Of a stretch of 50,760 nt of DNA, positions 50,372 to 50,760 are shown piece by piece. The notes beneath the pieces are model-generated. The model was not told the origin of the DNA. It saw nothing but the letters and a program-made list of their open reading frames with translations, and did no database searches. The stretch lies in the NCBI GenBank assembly GCA_018700055.1, contig JABISL010000049.1, positions 1-50,760 on the forward strand. The letters are read 5' to 3'. The translations under genes were made by a program, and so were the position numbers. Origin of the DNA: a bacterium. Lineage in GTDB: Bacteria; Margulisbacteria; Marinamargulisbacteria; UBA817; JABISL01. Within the stretch, counting starts at the first letter, position 1; each line of letters opens with the position of its first letter.

Positions 50372-50760
50372 TTAATATTCGCCTTCAACAACTCCATTGA
50401 GAAGCACTTCATCAGTAGCCGCGACTAGAATTTCAGCATCTTCTTGCAAGCTAACATCAGCATAAACCAACGCTGCTTTGTTTTGCCGAACAGCAGCTAA
50501 AACTATATCCCTATCCTTTTTTAAATACTCAGCAGCAAAATATAGTGATTCTCCATCATATTGAACAGCAGCCAATACAACTTCTTTATTTCTTTTCAAC
50601 ATATAATGCAAATGCTCAATTGCAAAACCACCTTGTTGAACAGCAGCCAAAACCAGTCTTCTATTTTTACTTAAGCTTTCATCAACAAATTCAATTGCCA
50701 ATCCATTTTGTTGGACAGCTGCAAAAGCAATCTCAAAGTCTTTTTGCAAATCATTACAAG
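50372..50760 (-). CDS. DUF4116-repeat protein, 5' part outside the window
   Basis: The frame is open through the window edge, so the true start lies beyond 50760; a TTG at 50749 is only the first possible start codon inside. At least 125 residues are visible, made of about five tandem units of roughly 24 residues each, with the pattern LKKDRDIVLAAVRQNKAAL. Such DUF4116 repeats are abundant in large proteins of protist-associated bacteria and viruses; their function is unknown. The C-terminus is complete (GVVEGEY). Confidence 0.8.
   Translation of the reverse strand, partial: CNDLQKDFEIAFAAVQQNGLAIEFVDESLSKNRRLVLAAVQQGGFAIEHLHYMLKRNKEVVLAAVQYDGESLYFAAEYLKKDRDIVLAAVRQNKAALVYADVSLQEDAEILVAATDEVLLNGVVEGEY

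Noticed and set aside
1-50760. CRISPR array or restriction-modification defence island
   Set aside because: No regularly spaced repeats and no cas, nuclease or methyltransferase motifs were found. The short repeats seen are coding (DUF4116, DP/VP) or duplicated promoters.

Overview
The window looks like chromosome from a moderately AT-rich diderm bacterium. Two signal-peptide beta-barrel proteins ending in Phe (317-1345, 16037-16810) argue for an outer membrane. The mix of ordinary housekeeping genes with eukaryote-like kinases, YopT-like proteases, degenerate J-domain proteins and DUF4116 repeats suggests a host-associated, predatory or amoeba-associated lineage. A Margulisbacteria-type organism is my guess from this gene mix only. 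I see no phage, intact insertion sequence, CRISPR array or rRNA.

Layout. 1-5.5 kb: outer-membrane barrel, UvrD-type helicase and uvrB on the minus strand. 5.6-15.2 kb: NhaC antiporter, an orphan, nadE, a SNF2 ATPase, a second orphan and gamma-glutamyltransferase. 15.3-17.5 kb: two paralogous membrane-anchored LuxR-type regulators flanking a small barrel gene. 17.7-23.6 kb: a minus-strand run mdh-sdhC-sdhA-sdhB-pyrG. 23.7-26.8 kb: a sulfur-carrier-dependent cysteine pathway (cysM, JAMM peptidase, CysO/MoaD-like carrier, MoeB-rhodanese, rhodanese). 26.9-36.6 kb: an effector-like region with two degenerate J-domain proteins, a micro-ORF, purB, tRNA-Cys, two Ser/Thr kinase paralogues, two YopT-like cysteine-protease candidates and a disordered basic protein. 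36.7-48.4 kb: two partner-switching modules, the second embedded in a strongly A+T-rich island (about 41.9-47.5 kb). 48.5 kb to the end: a large orphan and the start of a DUF4116 protein.

How the genes work together. The second module reads as one operon: a STAND/AAA ATPase that has lost its kinase head, an E1-like/nitroreductase fusion (Rv1355c-like), a membrane SpoIIE-type phosphatase, a FeeM-like N-acyltransferase, an Slr1658-like ATPase and an Slr1659-like STAS protein. My inference is a small-molecule-producing pathway under phosphatase/STAS control; this is the best candidate for an undescribed system. The first module pairs an RsbU-like phosphatase with an FdhD-like protein lacking the CxxC pair. 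Nearby lie a receiver-like protein without a phosphoacceptor and an XRE regulator fused to a decayed IS200-type transposase domain.

Three non-coding patterns stand out. (1) A covarying structured element occurs twice complete (about 204-316 and 17578-17696) and once as a half copy (121-163). (2) An AT-rich box resembling GAATTAAATTTA lies upstream of nearly all accessory genes and was not seen upstream of the housekeeping genes. (3) Several genes have a -10 hexamer exactly 6 nt before the start codon, implying leaderless mRNAs. All family calls were made by eye from motifs; no search was run.
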